Below, in pieces: positions 31,747 to 40,120 of a stretch of 56,829 bases of DNA. Below the pieces are notes generated by a model. That model was given only the letters and a program-made list of their open reading frames with translations, ran no database searches and was not told the origin of the DNA. The position numbers and the translations under genes were made by a program. The stretch is from the NCBI GenBank assembly GCA_964563495.1, contig CAZLYK010000019.1:1-56829 (forward strand), in the 5' to 3' direction. Position 1 is the first letter of the stretch. Every line of letters begins with the position of its first letter. The DNA comes from CAZLYK01 sp964563495. Its GTDB lineage: Bacteria > Acidobacteriota > Blastocatellia > RBC074.

Positions 31747-32719
31747 GCCTAACGTCAGAATGCTGGTTGTTAAAGAGGACGGGATGGAGGATCGTTTATT
31801 GACTGATCTGCCGGATCAGGTGGAATCCGGAGATCTGCTGGTAGTCAATGATGCTGCCACACTGCCGGCCTCGCTGCACGGGCGAGACGGCGGAAACAAT
31901 CCCGTGGAACTGCGGCTGACGACGCAACTGGACGAGCGTATCTGGGAGGCAGTGGCGTTCGGCGCAGGAGACTGGCGCACGCCGACCGAATCGAGACCCT
32001 CGCCGCCCCGTCTGGAGAAAGGCGAAGAGATCGTCATCTCACCCGACTTCCGGGCCTCTATCCGAGGCGAACATCAGTTGTCGGAGAGGCTCCTTTTTCT
32101 CGAATTCAATCTTGACGGTGACGAGCTGTGGCGGAATCTATACCAGCACGGCAAGCCGGTGCAGTATTCCTATCTGCACCATGAACTCGACCTCTGGTCG
32201 GTGCAGAACTTCTACAGCAGCCGCCCCTGGGCGGTCGAGATGCCGAGTGCCGGACACGCGCTGAGCTGGCAGCTTCTCTTGCAACTCATCCGTAAGGGCG
32301 TCGGAATTGCTCCGCTCACCCACGGAGCGGGGTTGTCGTCGACGGGCGATCGGGAGATTGACCTGGCGCTGCCGCTCACCGAAAAATTCGAGATTCCCGC
32401 GGCCACCATGGAGGCCGTCCGGCGGACCCGAAACCTCGGTCGACGTGTGATCGCAGTCGGAACCTCGGTCGTCCGCGCACTCGAAAGCGCCGGCCACTGT
32501 CTGCGAGGCGTTACCGATCTGAAGCTTGGCCAGGGATACGAGCGCAAGATCGTAGGCGGCTTGCTGACAGGTACGCACGATGTCTCCGAGAGCCACTACC
32601 AGATGCTACGCGCATTTCTGCCCGAAAAAACACTGGAGAGAGTCAGCCGGCATCTGGACGAGCAGGAGTACCTGACCCATGAGTTCGGCGATTTGTGCCT
32701 GGTCCTCGCTCAGATCTAA
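31715..32719 (+). CDS. Divergent QueA-like protein (S-adenosylmethionine:tRNA ribosyltransferase-isomerase family)
   Basis: 334 residues. The fold of QueA is recognisable: VESGDLLVVNDAATLPASLHG near the N-terminus, PPRLEKGEEI, the RKGVGIAPLTHGAGLSSTG stretch, and RVIAVGTSVVRALES, plus KIVGGLLTGTHDVSESHYQML at the end. QueA adds an epoxycyclopentandiol group from SAM to preQ1 in tRNA. Several canonical features are changed: the PTAGLHF motif reads PSAGHAL here, and the usual RDxSRLLV start differs. It may thus be a paralog with another substrate. The start at ATG 31715 (not the preceding in-frame TTG) has GGAAGG upstream and lies inside the SDR gene. The stop overlaps that of the convergent RyR gene by 4 bp. 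Confidence 0.8.
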   Translation: MKAARVPRADKPNVRMLVVKEDGMEDRLLTDLPDQVESGDLLVVNDAATLPASLHGRDGGNNPVELRLTTQLDERIWEAVAFGAGDWRTPTESRPSPPRLEKGEEIVISPDFRASIRGEHQLSERLLFLEFNLDGDELWRNLYQHGKPVQYSYLHHELDLWSVQNFYSSRPWAVEMPSAGHALSWQLLLQLIRKGVGIAPLTHGAGLSSTGDREIDLALPLTEKFEIPAATMEAVRRTRNLGRRVIAVGTSVVRALESAGHCLRGVTDLKLGQGYERKIVGGLLTGTHDVSESHYQMLRAFLPEKTLERVSRHLDEQEYLTHEFGDLCLVLAQI

Positions 32720-35415
32720 TTTCGCCTGTCCGAAGGGAGGAATATGATCTTGTAGCCGGCCAACTCAACCATTTCGGGATAGTGCCGGACGGAGTTGCGG
32801 TCTTTTTCTTTGTCCCGATCGGAAAGCTCGGAGTAGGGAACAAGTGCGGGATGAAGTTTTTGCTCGTCATCGCGCTGCTTGGCGGGTCGCCATCCATTTC
32901 GCTCGCGATGGGCCCACCATCCTTGGTGCTCCTCTTCGGCGAGTCGCTCCAGATGATGTGCCAGTTGTTGCTGAACGGCGACAATTTCAGAAGGATTCGA
33001 CTTGGTTGATGATTCGCGCTTTTCGAGTGTCAGGCCGGCGAGCGCGAGAATCTCGGGAATGCGGCGAGCGGCCGCGCGGTTCTCTTCCTGATCGATTGGA
33101 GACAAATCATTGTAGGGGCGATCCAAATGAGGCTGCATCGACCAGCCTTCCGTCTGTGAAATACTGCGCCACGTCTCGTGGATCGCCGGTGCCAGTGCTT
33201 CGACCACCTCAGCCTGCCGAAATGAAGCATTTCGTCCAAGAATCTGATTGAACTCCTCGGCATCGACGTGCATCGCCAACTGTGACGGCGGCGGAACCGC
33301 GGAACGGCGAATTGGCCCTCCTTCGGAGGGGCGTAGTTCAGCGACGACTTTCTCCATTGACCTCGCGCCGTGTTTGTACTTCGAGACCTGAAGCATAGCG
33401 TCGAGCAGGTCGGAGTCGAAGTCTATTCGCGCATCCTTTGGAAGATTGAGCAGCGCGCGGATCAAGAGGGCGCGGCGAAGCGGCGCGCAAACATCGCTGG
33501 TATCCTCAATCAGATCACCCGGCTTCGAGCTTTTCCCTGGCGAGGATATCAGGCGAATATTGGGACCGAGGACATTGTAGAAGACGTCCAGCCGGCTGTG
33601 AAAATCCGGCCCTTTGCGTAGACGGAAAGAGCGGCAGGTGTCGAGATCGGATTGAGCCGGCCCAAACTCCTCGAAGGTATGGCTCGTGCCGCCGGCAAAA
33701 ATGAAGACGCATTTGCCGATAGCGTGGTTGAGCTGCCCTTCCTGAAAGCGGCCATCCTGCATGGGCGCGAGAAGGTACTGAAGCCAGTCGTATTCCTTGG
33801 AATCGAATTCGTCCCAGAAGACCACCGGAGTGATGCCGCTCAGGACCAGGTCGCGCACCTGGTGGAATGCGCCGATCAGGTCAGCCACGCCGCTGAATTG
33901 GGAGAGATTGAACTCCAGCCATGCTTTCTCGCCGAAGACACCGTTGGCAAGCTGCTTTACCCCGAACGATTTTCCGGCGCCGGGCGGTCCGAAAACGCCG
34001 ATCGACAACGGCTTTTTCGCCTTGTCCGTTTCCCGGTAGCTGAGCATGAATCTACGAATGGTCCGAAGCGTCTCGATCTCAAAACGGTCCGCAGTCAGCA
34101 GGCTGCCGAAACTCGCGTGGGGCAGGCGACGGATGGCGGACGGCCCCTGCAAAACTACCTGCCGTGCGAGACCCAGTAGTGAGGGCATTGTTCCATCGGG
34201 GAAAGGACACTGAGACATCTCGACGATGCGCCACGCGCGACCGGGCGATCCGGAATTGTATGGAGCCCACTCCTTAGTCGTCCACGGCACGCGGGAGAAT
34301 GAGAAATCGCCGCTTCCTTTCAGAATGGCTTCGGCCAGCCGGCCATAGGGAAACCCATCCGGGAAATTTTCACCGACCAGGCCGTGTCCCAGGGCCCGGA
34401 GATTCCGCATGGCGCCGAGACCATCGGCCACCGCCGGAGCAAGCGCGGCAGCATCGGGCTGGCTGATCAAGGCGCGGGTGATCGCGGCGACCAGGCAAGA
34501 CGTGTAGCCGAACGCTTCACCTTCAAACATCTGCGCCCACCCACCCTCGGCGCCGCCGGCGTCAAAAATGAGTGTCGCCTTTGGCTGCTTGCGATCTGTA
34601 TGATCAAGCCAGAGCGCACCATCGGCCGAGAAGTTGACAATCAGGTGGCGCGGGGCCGTCATGAGCGTTTTGAGAACCGGGTTGTCTTGAAGGGCGTGAC
34701 CTAGATCCTCCACCGTCCGCTCCCACGAGAGGCCGGTACTCAGGTTCACACATTCTTTCCGCAGATCGTTGGCCGAGACAATGCAGATCAGGCGGTCTCC
34801 AAAGTCGCCGGCGAGTCTGGGCCAGAGATCGCCCTGACAGACTGGACCGCTCATTTTCAGGATCACCCAACCCGGCCGCGGATCACCGGGCTTTGGGAGC
34901 AGCCAGTAATCAGGATCGGCCCTGTGCCGGAAAACAAACCCGGCGTCATCCAGGATCAGCAGGTCCGCAGAACCGGGATCGTCCACCGGCTTTGGCGAGT
35001 ATACCGGGCAAACACTTTCAACCCTGTTCGTCGGCGAATGCTCATCGTGCCCGTAGCCCATGAGCAAACTTGCGCGCCAGACCTTCTCTCTGCTCTTTGA
35101 GTTGGTTGGGTCCTTGGGAAATGGTTTCCAGGTGGCCAGAGCGTGATGCCCACACGGCTCGGAATTCAAATCCGGCAGCGTCAGCGCGAACTTGACGGTG
35201 CAGTCTTTCCCGGCTGCTTTGAGCAACGTCTGGAGAAGGGCGCTCAATCCCGCCGCGCCTCCATACTGGCGTTTAACTTTGACTCCGCGCTGGCTGTAGG
35301 CCGAGGCCGTGGTTCGTTCGCCTTCGTAGATGTGATGATCGACTACGACATCGCCGTTGACGAGGATCGAGGAGATAGTTGACGCCACATTGGTCGAATT
35401 ATCGGGTTTCTTCAT
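32716..35415 (-). CDS. PfkB-like / AAA+ ATPase / double RyR domain protein
   Basis: 899 residues, soluble. Residues 1 to about 370 resemble the PfkB/ribokinase fold (VNGDVVVDHHIYEGE, YGGAAGLSALL, HLIVNFSADGALWLDH, GEAFGYTSCLVAAI in the place of the usual DTTGAGD motif, which is changed). An AAA+ module follows with Walker A GPPGAGKSFG (Lys482) and Walker B VVFWDEFDS (Asp535, Glu536), then an alpha-helical part. The C-terminus has two RyR domains, about 742-798 and 825-895; the second is canonical (HQGWWAHRERNGWRPAK, RDDEQKLHPALVPYSEL). RyR domains in prokaryotes are associated with nucleotide signalling and conflict proteins. Stand-alone gene with its own promoter region (35416-35529) and GAGG before the ATG. 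I know no characterised protein with this order; a defence or stress role is inference. Confidence 0.8.
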   Translation of the reverse strand: MKKPDNSTNVASTISSILVNGDVVVDHHIYEGERTTASAYSQRGVKVKRQYGGAAGLSALLQTLLKAAGKDCTVKFALTLPDLNSEPCGHHALATWKPFPKDPTNSKSREKVWRASLLMGYGHDEHSPTNRVESVCPVYSPKPVDDPGSADLLILDDAGFVFRHRADPDYWLLPKPGDPRPGWVILKMSGPVCQGDLWPRLAGDFGDRLICIVSANDLRKECVNLSTGLSWERTVEDLGHALQDNPVLKTLMTAPRHLIVNFSADGALWLDHTDRKQPKATLIFDAGGAEGGWAQMFEGEAFGYTSCLVAAITRALISQPDAAALAPAVADGLGAMRNLRALGHGLVGENFPDGFPYGRLAEAILKGSGDFSFSRVPWTTKEWAPYNSGSPGRAWRIVEMSQCPFPDGTMPSLLGLARQVVLQGPSAIRRLPHASFGSLLTADRFEIETLRTIRRFMLSYRETDKAKKPLSIGVFGPPGAGKSFGVKQLANGVFGEKAWLEFNLSQFSGVADLIGAFHQVRDLVLSGITPVVFWDEFDSKEYDWLQYLLAPMQDGRFQEGQLNHAIGKCVFIFAGGTSHTFEEFGPAQSDLDTCRSFRLRKGPDFHSRLDVFYNVLGPNIRLISSPGKSSKPGDLIEDTSDVCAPLRRALLIRALLNLPKDARIDFDSDLLDAMLQVSKYKHGARSMEKVVAELRPSEGGPIRRSAVPPPSQLAMHVDAEEFNQILGRNASFRQAEVVEALAPAIHETWRSISQTEGWSMQPHLDRPYNDLSPIDQEENRAAARRIPEILALAGLTLEKRESSTKSNPSEIVAVQQQLAHHLERLAEEEHQGWWAHRERNGWRPAKQRDDEQKLHPALVPYSELSDRDKEKDRNSVRHYPEMVELAGYKIIFLPSDRRN

Positions 35416-35529
35416 AGCCGGCCTCAGTTCCAGGATGGAAATTTATCGGTCCGAGTATATTGAAATTACCTGCCAGATCAAGAAATACGGTATCATCTGT
35501 CGCGCTAATTCAGAATAAAAGAGGCGGAC

Positions 35530-36750
35530 ATGGATCGTCGGGAGATCATGGCCAATGCATTCGGTGCACTGCTGGCCAACAAGCTGCGCTCGGCGCTCTC
35601 GTTGCTCGGGATTGTCGTCGGGATCAGTGCGTTGGTGGCGATCGTCGCGCTGATCGACGGGGCGAACCGCTATATCACCGATCAGCTGGTCACGCTCCAA
35701 CCGGATGTCATCCAGGTCTCGCAGTTTCCGGCCAGTTTCCTCAACGTCAATGACTTCATGAAAGCCTCGCGGTGGAAGAAGATCGAGTATGGCGATTATC
35801 AATCGGTGCTCGAAGGATGCCGGCAATGCGATACGGTGGGGGCGTCCTCCAATCTGGTCGGCCGGCTCAAGTGGCGGGGGACGGTCAGCGGCAGTGTCCA
35901 GATTCGTGGCGTGACGGCGAACATGATGGATATCGAGCGGATCGACGTGGCGACGGGGCGCTTTTTCACGAAATCCGAAGATGATCTGCACGCGCCCGTC
36001 TGTCTGATCGGGGCCGACGTAGTCAAGGACCTGTTTTCCGGGGATGACCCGATCGGGGCGGATCTGATCGTCATGGGTAAGACGTTCCGAGTTATCGGCA
36101 CTCTGGCCGAGCACGGCGCCATCTTCGGCAGTTCGCAGGATCGATATATCATCATGCCTTTGACTGGCATGCTGCGTCGCTTCGGCACCCATCAATCAGT
36201 GACGATCTCCTGCCGGAAGCGGGAAGATGTTCCGATCCCCTCGCTGATCGATGAAGTGCGCGGCATTATGCGCAAGCGCCGGCAGGTGCTCCTCGACCAG
36301 GAAGATACTTTTTTCATCAACACGGCTGAGTCCGCGACCGCGATCTACGATGCGGTGATCGGCGGATTTTATCTGGTCACGATTTTGATCTCGGGCATCG
36401 CGCTGACGGTCGGAGGTTTGGGCGTGACCAACATCATGCTGGTCAATGTCCGCGAGCGGACGCGCGAGATCGGGCTGCGCAAGGCGGTCGGCGCGCGAAG
36501 CCGGGATGTGCTCTGGCAGTTTCTCGCCGAAACGGTCACGCTCTGCCTGTTCGGCGGCGCCCTTGGAACCTTAACCGGAATGCTGATCGCGCAGTTGGTC
36601 GCCTGGCTGACGCCGCTGCCGGCCAGTTCGCGCCCGCTGGTCGCGCTGCTGGGATTTGCCGTCTCCTCCGTGCTTGGGATCATTGCCGGCGTCTACCCGG
36701 CGCGGAGAGCGGCCATGCTCGATCCGATCGAATCATTACGCTATGAATAA
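35530..36750 (+). CDS. ABC transporter permease, MacB/FtsX type (first of pair)
   Basis: 406 residues with the MacB layout: an N-terminal membrane helix (about 17-43, ALSLLGIVVGISALVAIVALI), a large periplasmic domain (about 45-270), and three C-terminal helices in the FtsX domain, with GLGVTNIMLVNVRERTREIG, LRKAVGARSRDVLWQFL and the final PARRAAMLDPIESLRYE. MacB-type permeases do not move substrate through the membrane but transmit ATP-driven force to the periplasm. The gene overlaps the next permease by 8 bp. The usual ATPase and periplasmic adaptor genes are missing nearby. AGAGG precedes the ATG. Confidence 0.9.
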   Translation: MDRREIMANAFGALLANKLRSALSLLGIVVGISALVAIVALIDGANRYITDQLVTLQPDVIQVSQFPASFLNVNDFMKASRWKKIEYGDYQSVLEGCRQCDTVGASSNLVGRLKWRGTVSGSVQIRGVTANMMDIERIDVATGRFFTKSEDDLHAPVCLIGADVVKDLFSGDDPIGADLIVMGKTFRVIGTLAEHGAIFGSSQDRYIIMPLTGMLRRFGTHQSVTISCRKREDVPIPSLIDEVRGIMRKRRQVLLDQEDTFFINTAESATAIYDAVIGGFYLVTILISGIALTVGGLGVTNIMLVNVRERTREIGLRKAVGARSRDVLWQFLAETVTLCLFGGALGTLTGMLIAQLVAWLTPLPASSRPLVALLGFAVSSVLGIIAGVYPARRAAMLDPIESLRYE

Positions 36751-38020
36751 AGATCGCTCACAACATACGAGCCGCATCGGCGAGGCTTTTTCACTCGCAC
36801 TCGATTCGATCAACCAGCACCGTTTTCAATCCGGGCTGACGCTGGCCGGAATCATCATGGGTGTGGCGACCGTGATCCTGGTCGTCGCCCTGATCCAGGG
36901 ATTGGATGGCGTGGTCCGGAAACAGCTCTCCCGGCTCAACCCGAGCGGATTCTTTCTACTCCGCGTCAATTTCACGGATATGGGCAGTCCCGATTTCGAG
37001 GGACTGCTCAGGAAGCGGCCGGCGCTGACACTGGATGACGCGCAGGCGGTGCGGGACGGATGTCCGAGCGTCCGTGTGGTCTCGCCGTTCTATGTCAAGT
37101 TGCCGCACAAGCCGGTCAGCATCTGGTACAAAGGCGAAGAGGCGCAGTCTCCCTTCCTGCGCGGGGTCGAGGAATATTTTGTCGAAGCGGCGGGCATCTG
37201 GGTCGAGCGCGGGCGCTTTATCACCCAGGCCGATTCGATCCACCGGCGCAACGTCTGCGTCATCGGCCAGACGATCGCCGACGGGCTCTTTGTCGCTGAA
37301 GACCCGATGGGGAAGATGATTCACATCGACGGGCAGGTGTATGAGGTGATTGGATTGCTCGAACGGCGCGAAGCCCTCTTCGGCGGCCCAAACGAAAACC
37401 AGCTCGTCCTCATCCCCTTCGGCGCGTTCGATAAATACTATTCGGAAGAAGACAAGGATTTCCTCCAGTTGATGTGTCTCGCCCGATCGCCGGAGGACGT
37501 CGATCAGGCGATGGGCGAGGTGACGGAGGTCATGCGTCGCCGGCGCCGGTTGCCCGCGGACGTGCCCGACAATTTCACCCTCTTCGCTTCGACCCAGATG
37601 CTCGACATCTGGTCCCAGGCCTCGACCGGCATCTCGGTGCTCATGGTCGGCGTCGCCTCGCTCGGGTTGCTGATCGGCGGGATCGGCGTCATGAACATCA
37701 TGCTCGTGACCGTGACCGAGCGGACCGGGGAGATTGGTCTGCGCAAGGCCGTCGGCGCGCGCCGGCGCGATGTGCTCTGGCAGTTCCTGCTCGAAGCCAT
37801 GATGTTGACTATCATTGGAGGCGTCTCCGGGGTACTGTTCGGCATCGGGACCGCGTTGCTCGTCCAATTCTTCGCACCGTCGCTCAAAGCCAGCATCTCG
37901 ATCGGCGCGATCGCGGCCGGGCTGGCGGTCTCGGCCGGCATCGGCATCTTTTTCGGCCTCTGGCCGGCTTACCGCGCGGCCAGCCTGGACCCGATCCAGG
38001 CTCTACGATACGAACGTTAG
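36743..38020 (+). CDS. ABC transporter permease, MacB/FtsX type (second of pair)
   Basis: 425 residues, same architecture as its neighbour: membrane helix about 35-60 (GLTLAGIIMGVATVILVVAL), periplasmic MacB core, then GIGVMNIMLVTVTERTGEIG, LRKAVGARRRDVLWQFL and PAYRAASLDPIQALRYER at the end. The two permeases are clearly related but far from identical and probably form a heterodimer. The start at 36743 lies in the last codons of the upstream gene; an open frame extends to 36656, but it is overlapping sequence without support. The stop at 38018-38020 directly abuts the convergent cytochrome gene stop, with no base between. Confidence 0.9.
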   Translation: MNKDRSQHTSRIGEAFSLALDSINQHRFQSGLTLAGIIMGVATVILVVALIQGLDGVVRKQLSRLNPSGFFLLRVNFTDMGSPDFEGLLRKRPALTLDDAQAVRDGCPSVRVVSPFYVKLPHKPVSIWYKGEEAQSPFLRGVEEYFVEAAGIWVERGRFITQADSIHRRNVCVIGQTIADGLFVAEDPMGKMIHIDGQVYEVIGLLERREALFGGPNENQLVLIPFGAFDKYYSEEDKDFLQLMCLARSPEDVDQAMGEVTEVMRRRRRLPADVPDNFTLFASTQMLDIWSQASTGISVLMVGVASLGLLIGGIGVMNIMLVTVTERTGEIGLRKAVGARRRDVLWQFLLEAMMLTIIGGVSGVLFGIGTALLVQFFAPSLKASISIGAIAAGLAVSAGIGIFFGLWPAYRAASLDPIQALRYER

Positions 38021-38518
38021 TCAATTCAACTTCTCGTGGCAGTAGGTGCAGTCGACGCTCGCCCCCTTCGCCTGGTGGCAGTTGATGCAACTGGCCATCG
38101 AGATGTCTTTTTCGCGGTAAAGCCGGTCGTGCTCTTTGACCGAGCCGTGACACTCTACGCACGCGCCGCCCGCCGTCAGATGCGCGCGATGGCTGAATAA
38201 AACATAGGTCGGAATCTGGTACACGCGCACCCATTTGACCTCGCGTTTCTCGCTGGCCAGGGTGGCCAGCTTTTGAATCGCCGGGCTGTCGGTCTTGATC
38301 TCGGAATGGCATTGCATACAGAGGGCCGGTGATGCCAGACCCATCCTTTCGCCGGGATCGGGATTCTTGTGACACGTCGCGCATTTCAATTCCAGCTTAC
38401 CCACGTGCAACTTGTGGCTGAACGGGACCGGTTGTTCGGGCGCGGCCGGCGGTTGTTGCGCGGCCATAGCCAAAAGACAAAAGCCCGCCAGGAAACTGAG
38501 TCTGAGCAACGAATTCAT
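38021..38518 (-). CDS. Secreted pentaheme c-type cytochrome
   Basis: 165 residues with a signal peptide (LLRLSFLAGFCLLAMAAQ) and five CxxCH heme motifs: CATCH, CMQCH, CVECH, CINCH and CTYCH. Additional histidines in FSHKLH and FSHRAH are likely sixth ligands, so a bis-histidine cytochrome of the c3/c7 class in the periplasm is expected. The ATG at 38518 follows the GMC gene stop by 4 bp, so it is the last gene of a three-gene operon. It most likely accepts electrons from the GMC dehydrogenase; in the known gluconate dehydrogenase this place is held by a different, triheme cytochrome type. Confidence 0.88.
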   Translation of the reverse strand: MNSLLRLSFLAGFCLLAMAAQQPPAAPEQPVPFSHKLHVGKLELKCATCHKNPDPGERMGLASPALCMQCHSEIKTDSPAIQKLATLASEKREVKWVRVYQIPTYVLFSHRAHLTAGGACVECHGSVKEHDRLYREKDISMASCINCHQAKGASVDCTYCHEKLN

Positions 38519-38522
38519 CAAC

Positions 38523-40094
38523 TCACAAATCCCCTTTGCGCACCTGCTCGAACAAATACTCCGAGGCCCGCATCGAGAGCGCCATAATCGTCAAGGTCGG
38601 ATTCTGCGAGCCGCCCGTGACGAAACTGCTGCCGTCCACGACAAACAGGTTCTTGACGTCGTGGCTTTGGTTCCACTTGTTGAGGACGCTGGTTTTCGGA
38701 TTGTCGCCCATCCGGCAGGTGCCGACCTCGTGAATGCTGTAGCCCGGCGGAAACATCTTGTCGTTGCCGTTGAGGACTTCAAAACCCGCGTCGTGACAGA
38801 CCTGGCTGATCGTCGCGACCGCGTCTTTGGCCATATTGAATTCGTTGTCGGTGTAGCGGCATTCGATGTTCAGTACCGGGATGCCCCACGTGTCTCTGGC
38901 TTTGGGATCGAGGCGGACAAAGTTTTCATAACGCGGCAGCACTTCGCCCATGATCGTCGTCCCGATCGACGCGCCACGATGGCTGTCGATCAGCTTTTGC
39001 AGTTCGGCGCCCCAGGCGGGAAAGTATTTCGCATCCGGCGTGCCGCCCGTGTAAAGATCGGTTGCATAGCCCCGCAGGAAATTTTTCTCCTTCGATTTGA
39101 GATTGCGGAAGCGGGGCACGTAACCCGCGCCACCCATCAACCCGCGCGGAGCCTTGCCGTCTTTGGCTTCAGGCACAATCGCAATCACGCCATTGCTGAT
39201 ATAAAACTGATCGTGCAGGTAATGCCCCAGCACGCCGCTCGAATTGGCGATTTTAGAATTGAGCAGAATCCGCGTACTTTCCAGGCACGAAGCACCGAGG
39301 ACCACGACCTTCGCCCTGGCGCGCAGTTCGCGGCCCGATTGTCGGTCCACGAAATTGACGCCATCGGCGAGGCCGGTTTTTTTGTCGGTCGTGATCTCAC
39401 GGACGACGGCGTTGGGTACGATGGTCAAATTACCGGTCGCCTGTGCAGCGGGCAAGAGCAGGTTGGACGAGCTGGCAAACTGTCCATCACCAAGCGAGCG
39501 GCGAATTTTGGTGACGGTCATTCCATGGGCTTTGCCCGCCGCGGCGAAGCGTTTGAGGGATTCGACATCGGGCGAGTTGTCGGCTACGAAGTTGCCGTCG
39601 GGCAGTTGCGCCAGTCCCTCCTTGCGACCGGAGACGCGAAAGATCGGCTCGACGCGGTCATAGAACGGCGCGAGTTCGGCATAGCTGATCGGCCAGTTGT
39701 CGCCGAAGCCGTCGTGATCTTTGGCCTTGAATTCATAGTCGCTCAGGCGATAAGACATCCGCGCCCAGAAGAGCGATTTACCGCCGATCATCCTCACGCG
39801 CACCCAGTTATACGGCTCTTTCGGGTTGTGCGTGTAGGGCACCTGCTCTTCGTCCACCCACTGATTCGCGTTGAATTCATTCGCCTGAAAGACGTGCGAG
39901 AGTCTGCCCGGTTTGCCGAAGCCGCGATAGGGCAATTCGTAAACGGCCTTGAGTCCTCGCTGTCGCTGGAAATCCACGAGCGGCCCGGCTTCGAGCAGCA
40001 GGCATTTTGCGCCTTTTTGCGCCAGGATGTATGCCGCCATGCCGCCGGAAGCGCCGGAGCCGATAATCAAAACATCAAATTCTGATTGAGCCAT
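38523..40094 (-). CDS. GMC family oxidoreductase (gluconate 2-dehydrogenase large-subunit-like)
   Basis: 523 residues. The FAD-binding motif IIGSGASGGMAA is at residues 10-21, followed by LLLEAGP, RMIGGKSLFWARM, VLGASCLESTRILL, HEVGTCRMGDNP and the C-terminal FVVDGSSFVTGGSQNPTLTIMALS, which are all GMC landmarks. It should oxidise a sugar acid, polyol or alcohol. No signal of its own is seen; it may be exported as a complex with the Tat-signal-bearing subunit encoded 26 bp upstream, as in gluconate dehydrogenase. The start at 40094 has AGGT 5 nt upstream; the open frame continues to 40139 without support. The substrate is unknown. Confidence 0.88.
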   Translation of the reverse strand: MAQSEFDVLIIGSGASGGMAAYILAQKGAKCLLLEAGPLVDFQRQRGLKAVYELPYRGFGKPGRLSHVFQANEFNANQWVDEEQVPYTHNPKEPYNWVRVRMIGGKSLFWARMSYRLSDYEFKAKDHDGFGDNWPISYAELAPFYDRVEPIFRVSGRKEGLAQLPDGNFVADNSPDVESLKRFAAAGKAHGMTVTKIRRSLGDGQFASSSNLLLPAAQATGNLTIVPNAVVREITTDKKTGLADGVNFVDRQSGRELRARAKVVVLGASCLESTRILLNSKIANSSGVLGHYLHDQFYISNGVIAIVPEAKDGKAPRGLMGGAGYVPRFRNLKSKEKNFLRGYATDLYTGGTPDAKYFPAWGAELQKLIDSHRGASIGTTIMGEVLPRYENFVRLDPKARDTWGIPVLNIECRYTDNEFNMAKDAVATISQVCHDAGFEVLNGNDKMFPPGYSIHEVGTCRMGDNPKTSVLNKWNQSHDVKNLFVVDGSSFVTGGSQNPTLTIMALSMRASEYLFEQVRKGDL

Positions 40095-40120
40095 AGACCT
40101 ACCCTTTGATTGTGCCGTAG

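Noticed and set aside
31715..32719. Annotation as canonical queA
   Set aside because: Key motif PTAGLHF is altered and the N-terminal signature differs; called QueA-like only.
38412..40085. A 557-codon plus-strand open frame
   Set aside because: Antisense shadow of the GMC oxidoreductase, whose FAD and C-terminal motifs are intact on the minus strand.
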